DNA of 64,000 bases from Desulfobacteraceae bacterium (GCA_016743945.1 JADGFI010000022.1:26604-90603); one strand, 5' to 3'; positions 17,644 to 26,308 are shown, numbered from the stretch's first letter. Numbers and translations are program-made. Notes: a model not told the origin generated them from the letters alone.

Positions 17644-17832
17644 TTATTCTACCTTAATAATTTTAACGGTGTGTCCAACCCAATTGGGGGGAAGATAAAT
17701 CCGGCCGCTGTTGCCCGAGGACTTGACCTCTTTTTCGATCATTTCCTCTCCATAGACCTCAAACTTTACCTTGGCCCGGTGAATCAATTTCTTGTCTAAA
17801 CTCATATCTTTAGTAGTATCATTATCAGCCAT
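17644..17832 (-). CDS. DUF2080-like small protein
   Basis: A 62-residue protein with a charged N-terminal half (KKLIHRAKVKFEVYGEEMIEKEVK) and the C-terminal pattern SGNSGRIYLPPNWVGHTVKIIKVE. This matches the DUF2080 transposase-associated family, whose tail GRIYLPxxWxGxxVKxI looks like an AbrB/SpoVT-type swapped-hairpin strand. The name comes from frequent neighbours of transposases in archaea, but no transposase is here. It is directly upstream of the GNAT gene with a 2-bp gap. It may be a small DNA-binding or antitoxin-like partner; this is inference. Confidence 0.7.
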   Translation of the reverse strand: MADNDTTKDMSLDKKLIHRAKVKFEVYGEEMIEKEVKSSGNSGRIYLPPNWVGHTVKIIKVE

Positions 17833-18058
17833 ATAACATCCTATTTTTACAAAAAGGCCCTTTCGTACTATTTTTTTTAATACCCGTCAATTTTTTTTAT
17901 ATAAAGCACCTTATATTTTTCCGGGCTCACATCCATATAGTGTAGATAAGCAACAAGCGCTCTTTATCTATTTTATAGCGATAATATAACTTTTATTTGG
18001 TATTTTCAATATATTTTATATATTTTCCTACCTTTTCAGTGATCTCTAAAATAAAATA

Positions 18059-18091
18059 GGGGCAGGAAAGAAAATGATATCTACCTGCCCC
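18059..18091 (-). terminator. Intrinsic terminator after the NrfD-like gene
   Basis: GGGGCAGG and CCTGCCCC form an 8-bp GC stem (17-base loop). On the minus strand it is followed by TATTTTATTTTAG, and it lies 28 bp past the stop of the NrfD-like gene, closing the seven-gene operon. Confidence 0.8.
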
Positions 18092-18119
18092 ACTTCATAT
18101 TTATCCTACTGGTTTCTTT

Positions 18120-19031
18120 CTAATTTCTTTCCAGCAAAGGTGTATAAACCGCACTTTTCATTATGATATATCGAACCGCCAGATCACCAGCACAGATAGC
18201 TAGTAATCTCAAAAAGATTAGAACCCCACTGGTTTGCCCCCCCCACATCATCAGTGTAAAAATCAAGGGCAAGATAACAGCCAGCCCCACAACACCGATC
18301 AAGGTGATTTTCTTCAGATCGTCAGCGACCATCATTTGAATGGAAGCTTGGCCTATTTCATTGGCATGCCAGGTTCCCCAAACATACAGCAAAAGACAGA
18401 GGAAATAGGCAAAAAAGAAACTTTCGGCCCACACTTCCATTCCTGAAGCCAATATGGCGAAACCACTTGCAGCAAACATGAACTGCAAAATTTGCTGTCC
18501 CACCCAGACACCTGAAATGATTGAAAAGGGCAATACAATATTTGAACTCCAGGCAGGCAATGCCCGGATGACGTTCATGGTGGCAAATCCGTGGGAGATA
18601 ATCAGCAGACATAATATTCCCATAATCACATTAAAAACAATGTTGAATCCGCCGGCAGTTACCATTTGAAGGAACCCAAATACTGCAAAAACACCGATGA
18701 TCCAGATCCCCCGGGACAGCTCCGAGGTGGCGGGTTTCATTATCATCCGCCAGGCTCGCAAGGGATTGCCCAGGTAAAGAACATGGATCATGCCGCCAAG
18801 TATCAGGGTAACAAGCCAGCCCAATACAATGCCTGCCCTGTATTCATAGAACAGGGAGACAAAATACAGGCCTGCTCCGATTTCAGAAAAAAAGAAGGCC
18901 AACCAAAGAAAAACACCTTTGTTATCAATCCACTCTGTCTGGGCAGTCGGCCGCAGCATCCATTCGTATGGCTTTAGGTCGCTGCCGGTAGGATGGAACA
19001 TAACTTTTTCAAGCTCATTTTGTTGTTTCAT
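18120..19031 (-). CDS. padD: NrfD/PsrC-type membrane anchor subunit (PadD-like)
   Basis: Polytopic membrane subunit of a molybdopterin oxidoreductase complex, expected to pass electrons between the FeS subunit and the menaquinone pool. About eight hydrophobic helices in 303 residues follow a roughly 40-residue cytoplasmic N terminus. The segment GGMIHVLYLGNPLRAWRMIMKPATSELSRG is typical of NrfD-like anchors. SD GGGAGGAG precedes the ATG. It is the last gene of the seven-gene operon, 19 bp after the large subunit. The symbol rests on operon layout and homology to PadBCD-like sets; a Psr/Phs-type role is possible. Confidence 0.72.
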   Translation of the reverse strand: MKQQNELEKVMFHPTGSDLKPYEWMLRPTAQTEWIDNKGVFLWLAFFFSEIGAGLYFVSLFYEYRAGIVLGWLVTLILGGMIHVLYLGNPLRAWRMIMKPATSELSRGIWIIGVFAVFGFLQMVTAGGFNIVFNVIMGILCLLIISHGFATMNVIRALPAWSSNIVLPFSIISGVWVGQQILQFMFAASGFAILASGMEVWAESFFFAYFLCLLLYVWGTWHANEIGQASIQMMVADDLKKITLIGVVGLAVILPLIFTLMMWGGQTSGVLIFLRLLAICAGDLAVRYIIMKSAVYTPLLERN

Positions 19032-19049
19032 AATTGTTCACTCCTCCCT

Positions 19050-21659
19050 TTAGCCTTTGTAAATTTTAACAGCAACCGATGTTTCAATGTTCCCGGTGAT
19101 GGGGTCATAGTGTCTCAAGTACGAGGGAAGCAGCTTGCAAAAATTACTTCCCTTCCCCTTGGCAATGGGTCTTTTGTCTGCCCACAGCCCCCCTTGTCCG
19201 CAAACACCGAGAACTTTTGGATGCTGGGCTTCCATTGTTTTTACGATACCATTTTCCTTGGTTCCATATTTATTTTCCATCCAGATAATATCGCCATCTT
19301 TGAATCCTTTTTCAGCGGCCAGACCTTTATTTAGAGTAATTGTAAAGGTATAAGGGCTCATCTGGCTGACTTCATCAATCAAAGGATTTTGAAATGTTGA
19401 GTTATTTGTGTGGAGAACATCACGATAGGAAAACGCCAAAAGGTCATACTCATCATCCAGTTCTTTGTGAGATGTCGGCCAGAACCAATCGGGTAACGGG
19501 CCATATTGATCCATCTCCATTTCAAGTTCAAATCCGGTATCTTTCATGATTTTTTCAGCAGCTCTTCTGTCATGGATGAGAAATTCCATATAAACCGGGC
19601 ATCGGGTCGGCATATTCCATCTCCAATAGACATCTTCAATGGGTTTATGCCAGGTAGCAAATCCTTGTTCCTGGATTTTTTCTTTATCATCCCCATAAAC
19701 CCATTTTAGAACTCTTTCGCCAATTTCCTTCCAGTTTAGAACTTCGCCGGGTTTAAGTTTAAGCGTTTCATCCGAAATACTGTAATACTGGTTAAGCAGT
19801 TCATGATATTTATCAAGAACCCCCACACGATTTGCAACATCCAGATAAACGTTCATGAAATCGCGTGACTCGCCGACAGGTTTTGCCACAGGGTTTTGCA
19901 AATGAACATACCAGTCTTCATAGGAGGGGCTTCCGTTAAAGAAAAAACTATCAATCTCCGAAGACCAGGTATCTTTTTCAAGATAAGAGGTATCCGGAAG
20001 GATTATATCCCCTATGGCCTGGTCGGTTTCATTGACCCAGATGTCACTTAGTACAACAAAACAATCTTTAAAATTTTCAAGGGCCACGTCCCAGTCAGAA
20101 TTAGAGATAAGAAAATTGACGGCTATTCCAAAAATCATTTCAGGCTTGACTTTTTCAACACCAAACTTTTCCTGGATATAATCTTTTTCTTTCACATAGG
20201 GGATATGGGAAAGAGTAGAGTGTGACCAGAATTCAACACAACCAGAATTTGTGCAAGGATAGCTGGGTGCATGGACAGGCCATGGATCATGGGAATAAAA
20301 CACCGAAGGAACAATAACCCCGTCTTTACCTACTTTTGGCAGACGTTCGTATTCACCGCCGGGGTATTTGCGCCTGATGGACGGCCACCCCATTGTACCG
20401 CCGGGTACATCTTCAGCGCCAACAAGCTGACTGATAAGATCTATGGAAGCCACCTGATGAATCCCGTTTGAATGCCCCTGGGAACCACGGAAGGTTACAG
20501 AGGATACGGGGCGATAGGGAAATGTTTGTCCCTCTATTGTAATGCTGGATCCAATCTGGGCATTATCCACCCACCCCTTTGCAACTTCAAGGATGGTTCC
20601 CACAGGAACGGTGCTTATTTTAGAGGCCCATTCCGGGGTGAACTGTTTTAAATGTTCTTTTAATGCCATAAAGCAGGGACGACATTTTTCACCATCAATC
20701 TCAAAGTCACCCTCAAGGGCAAAATCTTCAAAGGCTATGGACGGATCATCAAAAACTTTAATCTTTTTTGCTCGTTCATCAAAGACAAAGGGCTTGTCCG
20801 TTTCTTTATCACGGATAAAAGTGCCGTCTTCTCTTATCAGATAAACAAAGTTGGTTTTTGCCCGAAGATAAAGTTCGTCGATTTCTCCCCTGATATTAAG
20901 GATATAGTTTGCCATGGCAAGTCCGACTGCCGTGTCGGTTCCCGGGAGAAGCGGAACCCACTGGGTTGCCTTCCCCCCGGCAAAGTTACCCATTGGATCA
21001 AAAACGATTTCTTTTATTCCGCGCCTCACACCATCAGCCCGAAGTCTAGCATTTGTCATGGCAGAATGCCCAGAACCGGTTCCTTTACTGGAACCCCATT
21101 TAAGAACATATTTTGTGTATCGCCAATCCGGTGCGATGGACCAGGCACCATGGATTAACCCCCCCAGCATGTGAGCCGCATTACCGCAGTGCAGACTGCC
21201 GCCGCCAATGATAAAGTTACCATTGTTGGGTACGCCAAACGCCTTTGCATAAAAATAAAGATGATTATGGGGACCGTCACTGGCGCGCATGGTCTGGTTT
21301 GTGAAAAGGATTTTATTGGGGTTATCCTCCATAATCTTTTTCATTTTTGTGGATATCTCTTCAAGGGCCTCGTCCCATTCAATTTCTTTCCATTTAGGAT
21401 CAACCCCAAACCCTTTTTCAGGATTGGTGCGTCGAAGCGGTTTTTTAATCCGGCTGGGATCATGGTAGTACATCAGTCCCGCGATTCCTTTGCCGCAGAG
21501 CCCAGCTCCTGTCCCCCCCATGGTACTTTCTTTTATCCCTTCAATTTTTACCGGCACACCGTTCACCACCCGCACCCTTGCAGCACAGCCGCAATAACAT
21601 ACACCACAGGTGGTATTTACCCATTTATCTTCCCAAATTTCATCTGTTTTATAGGTCAT
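19050..21659 (-). CDS. padB: Molybdopterin oxidoreductase large subunit, PadB-like (arylacetyl-CoA oxidoreductase candidate)
   Basis: Catalytic subunit of the DMSO-reductase (CISM) superfamily, 869 residues. The N-terminal [4Fe-4S] motif is TTCGVCYCGCAARVRVVNG ... LCGKG (Cys18, Cys21, Cys25 and about Cys54), followed by Mo-bisMGD domains and a C-terminal dinucleotide-binding domain (FTITLNKGLAAEKGFKDGDIIWMEN). An internal stretch TFIRDKETDKPFVFDERAKK ... DGEKCRPCFMALKEHL is characteristic of the PadB/acetylene-hydratase-like branch. No twin-arginine signal is seen, so it is cytoplasmic facing. In Azoarcus-type bacteria PadBCD oxidises phenylacetyl-CoA to phenylglyoxylate. The operon with a 2-oxoacid oxidoreductase supports that reaction type here; substrate is inferred. 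Confidence 0.75.
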   Translation of the reverse strand: MTYKTDEIWEDKWVNTTCGVCYCGCAARVRVVNGVPVKIEGIKESTMGGTGAGLCGKGIAGLMYYHDPSRIKKPLRRTNPEKGFGVDPKWKEIEWDEALEEISTKMKKIMEDNPNKILFTNQTMRASDGPHNHLYFYAKAFGVPNNGNFIIGGGSLHCGNAAHMLGGLIHGAWSIAPDWRYTKYVLKWGSSKGTGSGHSAMTNARLRADGVRRGIKEIVFDPMGNFAGGKATQWVPLLPGTDTAVGLAMANYILNIRGEIDELYLRAKTNFVYLIREDGTFIRDKETDKPFVFDERAKKIKVFDDPSIAFEDFALEGDFEIDGEKCRPCFMALKEHLKQFTPEWASKISTVPVGTILEVAKGWVDNAQIGSSITIEGQTFPYRPVSSVTFRGSQGHSNGIHQVASIDLISQLVGAEDVPGGTMGWPSIRRKYPGGEYERLPKVGKDGVIVPSVFYSHDPWPVHAPSYPCTNSGCVEFWSHSTLSHIPYVKEKDYIQEKFGVEKVKPEMIFGIAVNFLISNSDWDVALENFKDCFVVLSDIWVNETDQAIGDIILPDTSYLEKDTWSSEIDSFFFNGSPSYEDWYVHLQNPVAKPVGESRDFMNVYLDVANRVGVLDKYHELLNQYYSISDETLKLKPGEVLNWKEIGERVLKWVYGDDKEKIQEQGFATWHKPIEDVYWRWNMPTRCPVYMEFLIHDRRAAEKIMKDTGFELEMEMDQYGPLPDWFWPTSHKELDDEYDLLAFSYRDVLHTNNSTFQNPLIDEVSQMSPYTFTITLNKGLAAEKGFKDGDIIWMENKYGTKENGIVKTMEAQHPKVLGVCGQGGLWADKRPIAKGKGSNFCKLLPSYLRHYDPITGNIETSVAVKIYKG

Positions 21660-21674
21660 ATTTCCCCCTGTTGG

Positions 21675-22331
21675 TTAATCAATATAATAGACGGATGGTT
21701 CAGTGCCAAATTCCGGTCGAAGCTGTTTTCCCTTTTTCTCCATGATCAGACGGCTGACCTCACTTTCAGGGTCGCTAAGATCTCCAAATACCCTTGCACC
21801 GACGGGGCAGGCAATTACGCAGGCAGGCGTTGCCTCATCGTCGGTTCCGGGAGTAAGTCCTCGTTTAAGGCCGCCATCAACCCTTTCAGAACAAAAATTA
21901 CATTTAATAACCGTCCCCACCTTAAGGGGGTAAAGCTTTTCACCGATCAATTCCATCTCGGTTTTACCCTGACCCGGAAAAAACTCCCGGTCTTTTACCT
22001 TTTGATCATAATAGGTTCTCTGCTGGTAGGGACAACTCACAAGGCAAGCCCTGCAGCCGACACATTTATCATCATCCACCACTACAATACCATCTTCTCT
22101 GATATAGGTGGCTCCCGTGGGGCATGCTTCCACGCAGGCCGCGTCCGTGCAATGATTGCAAAGAATCGGATAGATCAACTTGCTGGATGTCGGGAATTTC
22201 CCGGTTTCTCCAATCAGAACCCTGTTAAAAAATACTCTGGGAGGAAGAAAATGTTCCTCTTTGCATGCGATGGTGCAACCCCAACACGCAATGCACCTTT
22301 TTACGTCGATTACCATTCCCCATCTAGGCAT
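21675..22331 (-). CDS. padC: Four-cluster ferredoxin-like FeS subunit (PadC-like)
   Basis: Electron-transfer subunit of the molybdopterin complex, 218 residues. Four cysteine groups are visible: CIACWGCTIACK (13-24), CNHCTDAACVEACP (58-71), CVGCRACLVSCPY (90-102) and CNFCSERV ... CVIACPVGA (about 144-178), as in DmsB/PsrB-type four [4Fe-4S] subunits. The start MPRWGMVID and end GTEPSVYYID match PadC-type proteins. AAAGGAG precedes the ATG. It is 15 bp upstream of the large subunit and 55 bp downstream of the gamma subunit gene. Confidence 0.8.
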   Translation of the reverse strand: MPRWGMVIDVKRCIACWGCTIACKEEHFLPPRVFFNRVLIGETGKFPTSSKLIYPILCNHCTDAACVEACPTGATYIREDGIVVVDDDKCVGCRACLVSCPYQQRTYYDQKVKDREFFPGQGKTEMELIGEKLYPLKVGTVIKCNFCSERVDGGLKRGLTPGTDDEATPACVIACPVGARVFGDLSDPESEVSRLIMEKKGKQLRPEFGTEPSVYYID

Positions 22332-22386
22332 AACAACTCCTTTTACGATTAAAAAGTTATCCCTTCAGTACCCTTGCGAACTCCGC

Positions 22387-22935
22387 CTATAGATCAAAAA
22401 TTTCCACTTCTTCAAACCCTCTTCGTACACACCCGATATTCGCTGCTAATTTTTTACCTGAAAAATAATCCTGGAGCGCTTCGCAGCAGGGCTCAATTTC
22501 CAGCAGGCCCGACATTCGTGCAAAAGCACCTACAATCACCGTATTGGGTATGGCCAAGCCGATCTCTTCCAAGGCGATTTTATTGGCATCAATAACCGCA
22601 AGTTTCCTTAAATTTTTGTGGGAGATGTCCTTTGTGTCCTCAAAATCATTGAGCAGCATCATCCCATCGGGCAAAAGGCCCTGAAAAACAGCTGGCCATG
22701 CCCTTTGGGATGGATCCAGAACCACCAGGATATCCGGGTTGTAAATCTGTGTTTTCTCCCTGACCGGTTTGTCTGAAAATCGGCCGAATGCGGTTACAGG
22801 AGCCCCTCGTCTTTCAAATCCGAACATGGGAAAACTGGCACCGAACTGCCCGGTTAAAACAAAGGCATTGGCCAAAATTTTTGATGTGGTAACAACCCCC
22901 TGGCCTCCTCTACCATGAAATCTGACTTCACTCAT
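22387..22935 (-). CDS. 2-Oxoacid:acceptor oxidoreductase, gamma subunit
   Basis: Gamma subunit (about 182 aa) of a four-subunit 2-oxoacid:ferredoxin oxidoreductase. The family opening MSEVRFHGRGGQGVVTTSKILA is intact, and MFGFERRGAPVTAFGR is the conserved CoA/structural loop. ATG 22935 was chosen for AAGGGAGA upstream; the longer frame to 22995 overlaps the beta subunit. It completes delta-alpha-beta-gamma and precedes the PadC-like gene. Substrate class (pyruvate, aryl-2-oxo acid) cannot be decided from this subunit. Confidence 0.9.
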   Translation of the reverse strand: MSEVRFHGRGGQGVVTTSKILANAFVLTGQFGASFPMFGFERRGAPVTAFGRFSDKPVREKTQIYNPDILVVLDPSQRAWPAVFQGLLPDGMMLLNDFEDTKDISHKNLRKLAVIDANKIALEEIGLAIPNTVIVGAFARMSGLLEIEPCCEALQDYFSGKKLAANIGCVRRGFEEVEIFDL

Positions 22936-22948
22936 TGTCTTGTCTCCC

Positions 22949-23911
22949 TTAAACTTCATTGGATAGGGGAAGCTGGCATTCAGCCTCCAGTACACTCAAC
23001 CCGCCAAGTACACAGTATTCGTAATCAATATCATCCTGGAGAATCTGGAGATCTGCTTCACTCAAATGAGCAAATTTTTTCATCAAGCTGGTATAAGTTC
23101 CAACCGGTTTGGGCTTTTTAACATTTTTGGTCATACGGATTTTGCCGTTAATTGCTTCCCATAGGGGAAAATAATTGGTGTTGACCGCTCTGCGACAGGC
23201 TTCGATGGTATGATCAGGCGCCAATCCCCACCCCGTTGGGCAGGGTGCCAAAATATGTAAAAAACAAAACCCCTGGTTCTTCATCTCCTTTGCTCGTTTC
23301 AGTTTTTTAGCAAGGTCATCCAGATCACTTAAAGTGGCCGTAGCCGTATAGGGAATCTTGTGCATGGCCATTTTAAGGCCAAGATTCATACGTCTAAGAT
23401 TTTTTCCCTGGGTGGCCGATGCCCCATAGGGAGTTGTTGTGGTGGTGGCCCCAAAGGGAGTGGTACCGCTTTTTTGAATACCCGTATTCATATATCCTTC
23501 ATTGTCATAGCAAATATAAATAAAGGGCTCGTTTCGTTCGGCGGCTCCTGACAGGTTCCCAAATCCGATATCAGCAGCCGTTCCATCTCCGTTAAAACAA
23601 ACCACGGTGTTGTCTATTCCCTTCTTTCTATAATACCTTGCAAGGCCTGTGGCATTTGCCGCAGCGCCGGTCATCAAGGTTCCAAAATAAGAGAGGGTAT
23701 GCCAGGATTGAGTGTTCTGACCCAAAAGGACAGGCGCTGAACACGAAGGGGTGCCGGTGATGACAATATCATTTCCCAAAACTTTTGGGATAAGTCGCAA
23801 TAACAGTTCCAGCCCGCAACCCGGACAAAAGGCAACCCCCTTGGAAAAGGGGTCCTCATGGACAAAATGGTCCAGGATCTTGGTTGGTTTAACTCGCTTT
23901 TTTTCAGCCAT
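22949..23911 (-). CDS. 2-Oxoacid:acceptor oxidoreductase, beta subunit (TPP-binding)
   Basis: Thiamine-diphosphate-binding subunit, 320 residues. Key features: N-terminal FCPGCGLELLLRLI with cluster cysteines, GTPSCSAPVL, the TPP/Mg motif GDGTAADIGFGNLSGAAERN (about 107-126) and the YDNEGYMNTGIQKSGTTPFGA loop. The GDG...N pattern and third cysteine CPTGWG match pyruvate/aryl-oxoacid oxidoreductases. Start ATG 23911 has AGGAGGG upstream and sits one base after the alpha stop. It likely decarboxylates the 2-oxo acid made by the PadB-like complex. Confidence 0.92.
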   Translation of the reverse strand: MAEKKRVKPTKILDHFVHEDPFSKGVAFCPGCGLELLLRLIPKVLGNDIVITGTPSCSAPVLLGQNTQSWHTLSYFGTLMTGAAANATGLARYYRKKGIDNTVVCFNGDGTAADIGFGNLSGAAERNEPFIYICYDNEGYMNTGIQKSGTTPFGATTTTTPYGASATQGKNLRRMNLGLKMAMHKIPYTATATLSDLDDLAKKLKRAKEMKNQGFCFLHILAPCPTGWGLAPDHTIEACRRAVNTNYFPLWEAINGKIRMTKNVKKPKPVGTYTSLMKKFAHLSEADLQILQDDIDYEYCVLGGLSVLEAECQLPLSNEV

Positions 23912-23912
23912 C

Positions 23913-25163
23913 TTATTGCCCTCCTGTTTTTGGCGATGCTTCATGGGCTTCTGGATAGCAAACCCAGGTGACTTCCCGGACATCTTTTCCTGCGGCAAGA
24001 TCGCAAAGGGTATCAATCATTTGTCCCACATTGGCTGTGGTGATGTCTGTATTGGCGATACCGTCAATAAAACTGATCAGCTGAGACCCTTCAAGCTTTG
24101 TCTCAAATGCTTTGAGCTCTGTAAAAATCGGACCGCCTTTAAACCCGAAGGCAAGGCTTCTGTCCACAACGCCAATGGCCTTTTTACCCTTGAGGGAAGC
24201 TACCAGAGCTTCTGACGGAAAGGGTCGGTACATTCTCATTTTTACGAGGCCAACCTTGATCCCTTGTTCCCGACGTTTATCAATAACGGTTTTTATGGTA
24301 CCGCACATGGAGCCGGAACCCACCAAAACCACATCGGCATCCGCCATTTTGTATTCTTCAACCTGCCCCCCATAGGACCGTCCAAAAACCGCTTCATATT
24401 CTTTGTCTATAAGATCAAACTTGTCCTTTGATCTTTCCATGGCTGACATGTGTTTATGACGCAATTCCAGATATCCGCCCAGAATGCCATGGGAACCACA
24501 ACCCAGACGTCCGCCGGGCAAAAGTTTTGTTCTTTCAGGCTGGTCTTTTAAAACAGAGAGAAAGGTGTCCACATCTTCCTGGAAAGGAATATCCACCCCT
24601 TCGGACAGATAGGAAAGATAAAATCCGTCATAATGAACCATCACCGGGACCTGGATGTCAAAATCTTCTGCCAGGCGATATGCCTGGAGAACTAGGTCCA
24701 TCACTTCCTGGCAATCTTCGGCGATTAAAAATATCCAACCGCTATCCCGGGTGGAAATCATGTCCTGCTGGCCCGAGGACACCGCAATTATACCCGGTGT
24801 TTCCCGGTTCACATTTACCATAACAACCGGTGCTCTGGCCCCTGCCGTTGCCAATACCGCATCATACATAAAGGCAAGGCCCCAGGAAGAGGTGGCGGTA
24901 AATACCCGACCGCCTGCAAGAGAGGCTGCCATAACAGCGTTCATGGCCGAGTTTTCCCCTTCAACCGTTATCAGCTCGCAGTCCATTTCGCCTGTGGCAT
25001 GAAACTTGGAAATCTGCTCAATTATTTCTGTCTGGGGGGTAATGGGATATGCGGCCACAACGTCGGGGCGGGCGAGTTTGGCTGCAATAGCGGCGGCCCC
25101 GTTTCCCGTAATGACTTTAATTTGTGTTTTGGATGTCTCTTTGCTAGGTGCTTTTGTGATCAT
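23913..25163 (-). CDS. 2-Oxoacid:acceptor oxidoreductase, alpha subunit
   Basis: Alpha subunit of 416 residues, containing the pyrimidine-binding domain (AAYPITPQTEIIEQISKF, ELITVEGENSAMNAVMAASLAGGRVFTATSSWGL) and the C-terminal transketolase-C-like domain. The YPITPQT and EGENSAM motifs are diagnostic. ATG overlaps the delta stop by four bases (ATGA), so the pair is translationally coupled. With beta, gamma and delta it forms a CoA- and ferredoxin-dependent oxidative decarboxylase. In Azoarcus the phenylglyoxylate enzyme has the same core subunits plus an NAD-binding subunit, which is missing here, so ferredoxin is the likely acceptor. Confidence 0.92.
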   Translation of the reverse strand: MITKAPSKETSKTQIKVITGNGAAAIAAKLARPDVVAAYPITPQTEIIEQISKFHATGEMDCELITVEGENSAMNAVMAASLAGGRVFTATSSWGLAFMYDAVLATAGARAPVVMVNVNRETPGIIAVSSGQQDMISTRDSGWIFLIAEDCQEVMDLVLQAYRLAEDFDIQVPVMVHYDGFYLSYLSEGVDIPFQEDVDTFLSVLKDQPERTKLLPGGRLGCGSHGILGGYLELRHKHMSAMERSKDKFDLIDKEYEAVFGRSYGGQVEEYKMADADVVLVGSGSMCGTIKTVIDKRREQGIKVGLVKMRMYRPFPSEALVASLKGKKAIGVVDRSLAFGFKGGPIFTELKAFETKLEGSQLISFIDGIANTDITTANVGQMIDTLCDLAAGKDVREVTWVCYPEAHEASPKTGGQ

Positions 25164-25447
25164 TTTTTAAATTCCCCCTCTGATATCATGGCAATGGCAT
25201 CTTTGGGGCATTCCTTGGCACAGATCCCGCACCCTTTACAGAAACTTAGATCAGCCTCAAAATGGGTATCCCCTTTCATTTCAACTATCTGGATGGGACA
25301 ATAAATGGCACAAAACCCGCAGAATATACAGCGCTCCTTGTCCACCACCGGGCGCTTGGTTCGCCAGTCCCCGGTATCGCTGCACATCAACGGATCATTT
25401 GCATCAGACCACGGGCCTTCATGCTTAAAGTACTTATTAGACGGCAT
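25160..25447 (-). CDS. 2-Oxoacid:acceptor oxidoreductase, delta (2[4Fe-4S] ferredoxin) subunit
   Basis: Ferredoxin-like delta subunit of 95 residues. Two classical cluster motifs are present, CIFCGFCAIYCP (about 40-51) and CKGCGICAKECP (about 70-81), each CxxCxxCxxxCP. The N-terminal extension with GPWSDANDP and DTGDWRTKRPVVD is typical of PorD/PadE-like subunits. It is the first gene of the seven-gene operon; its ATG has a G-rich SD. It takes electrons from the alpha/beta core to free ferredoxin. Confidence 0.9.
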   Translation of the reverse strand: MPSNKYFKHEGPWSDANDPLMCSDTGDWRTKRPVVDKERCIFCGFCAIYCPIQIVEMKGDTHFEADLSFCKGCGICAKECPKDAIAMISEGEFKK

Positions 25448-25792
25448 ACCCCCCCCTTGTTTACGAATTGGAAAATGAGATAACCCTTTATAACCCTATG
25501 CATAAAACATCACGGAAACTCCGTAACTATTTCATAGCTGTTAAATAGCGATAGGTCGATTACATTGTCAAGCAAAAAAACACTTTCCCGACCGATAAAA
25601 TACCATAATTAGACAATAAGAAGTGGTACTTATAGGATACATGCAGGTTTCACAATATTCCATTTAGTTGATAGATCAACTAAATAAACCGGCAATGGGG
25701 ACGCTTTTAGCTTTTTAGAAGGGACGGGTCTTAAAATTTTCCAGTAGATCGGGCCTGGACGTCATGGGAACCCTTGATTTTATATTTCCCTG
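25448..25792. other. Promoter region of the seven-gene operon
   Basis: A 345-bp gap upstream of the delta subunit gene. It holds the perfect dyad at 25662-25685. No other gene, RNA or clear sigma-54 element was seen. Confidence 0.4.
25662..25685. promoter_or_regulatory. 24-bp perfect dyad, candidate operator
   Basis: Arms ATTTAGTTGAT and ATCAACTAAAT are perfect 11-bp inverted repeats around AG. The dyad lies 215 bp upstream of the oxidoreductase operon start and 108 bp past the stop of the small minus-strand gene. The inner TTGAT/ATCAA resembles an FNR box, but the spacer is 2 bases, not 4. Perfect symmetry of this size suggests a dimeric repressor site. Confidence 0.55.
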
Positions 25793-26182
25793 CTATCTCG
25801 GGTTAAACGCAACAAGCTTAGGGGTTCTCCAAATTATCCCAAGGTATCGCTCATCTTGTTTTAGGAGATGAATCTCGGCCTCATAGGGAATCCCATGTAA
25901 TGTATATTGAGCATTCATAACGATAGGAGCCTCGGCACTTGCGAGCATCATTGCGGCCTGGACTCTCTTGTAGCAACGCAAATCCAGATAGTCGAATGCA
26001 CAAACACCCTGATCAATAATTTTGTCGTTGGTGGATAATACAATGCCATGCTGATCAAAAAGGACGACATTGTCTGGTGGCAGGCTCGGATGGGGGTAGG
26101 GGTAAGAAATATTTAAAAATAGATTGTTAGATTTTTGTGATAGACGGCCCAGCATGACGATTTCGTTAAATAGTGATTCCAT
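25793..26182 (-). CDS. Hypothetical protein, possible PAS-like fragment
   Basis: A 129-residue protein I do not recognise. The stretch NVVLFDQHGIVLSTNDKII followed by an acidic loop and QYTLHGIPYEAEIHLLKQDERYLGIIWRT has the strand pattern of a PAS-type sensor domain, but no kinase or output domain follows. There is no signal peptide. An AGAGGG stretch precedes the ATG. Upstream lies what looks like a decayed coding stretch. It may be a stand-alone sensor or a remnant of a larger signalling protein. Confidence 0.5.
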   Translation of the reverse strand: MESLFNEIVMLGRLSQKSNNLFLNISYPYPHPSLPPDNVVLFDQHGIVLSTNDKIIDQGVCAFDYLDLRCYKRVQAAMMLASAEAPIVMNAQYTLHGIPYEAEIHLLKQDERYLGIIWRTPKLVAFNPR

Positions 26183-26200
26183 TCCAGATCCCTCTATTTA

Positions 26201-26308
26201 GTCTTCCTGTTCTACATCTATTCTAAGAATTCCATACCACCCAAAAACACCCTTGTCCATAGGCAAAACAACCCATTCAACAAACAGGCTTTTATTTTGG
26301 GTCACGGC
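26201..26308 (-). pseudogene. Possible gene remnant upstream of the PAS-like protein
   Basis: In the 419-bp gap, one minus-strand frame reads KAVTQNKSLFVEWVVLPM followed by DKGVFGWYGILRIDVEQED and stop, about 35 residues with protein-like composition, but an in-frame TAA lies directly upstream and no start is seen. A second open stretch, around 26350-26480 in another frame, reads HTYEIWCAVRCALKMRIQVI. Both could be parts of one decayed gene. No family is recognised. Confidence 0.3.

Noticed and set aside
21171..22352. 393-codon plus-strand frame over the FeS and large-subunit genes
   Set aside because: It is antisense to two well-supported genes, has no family-like sequence, and reflects reading the opposite strand of conserved cysteine-rich codons.
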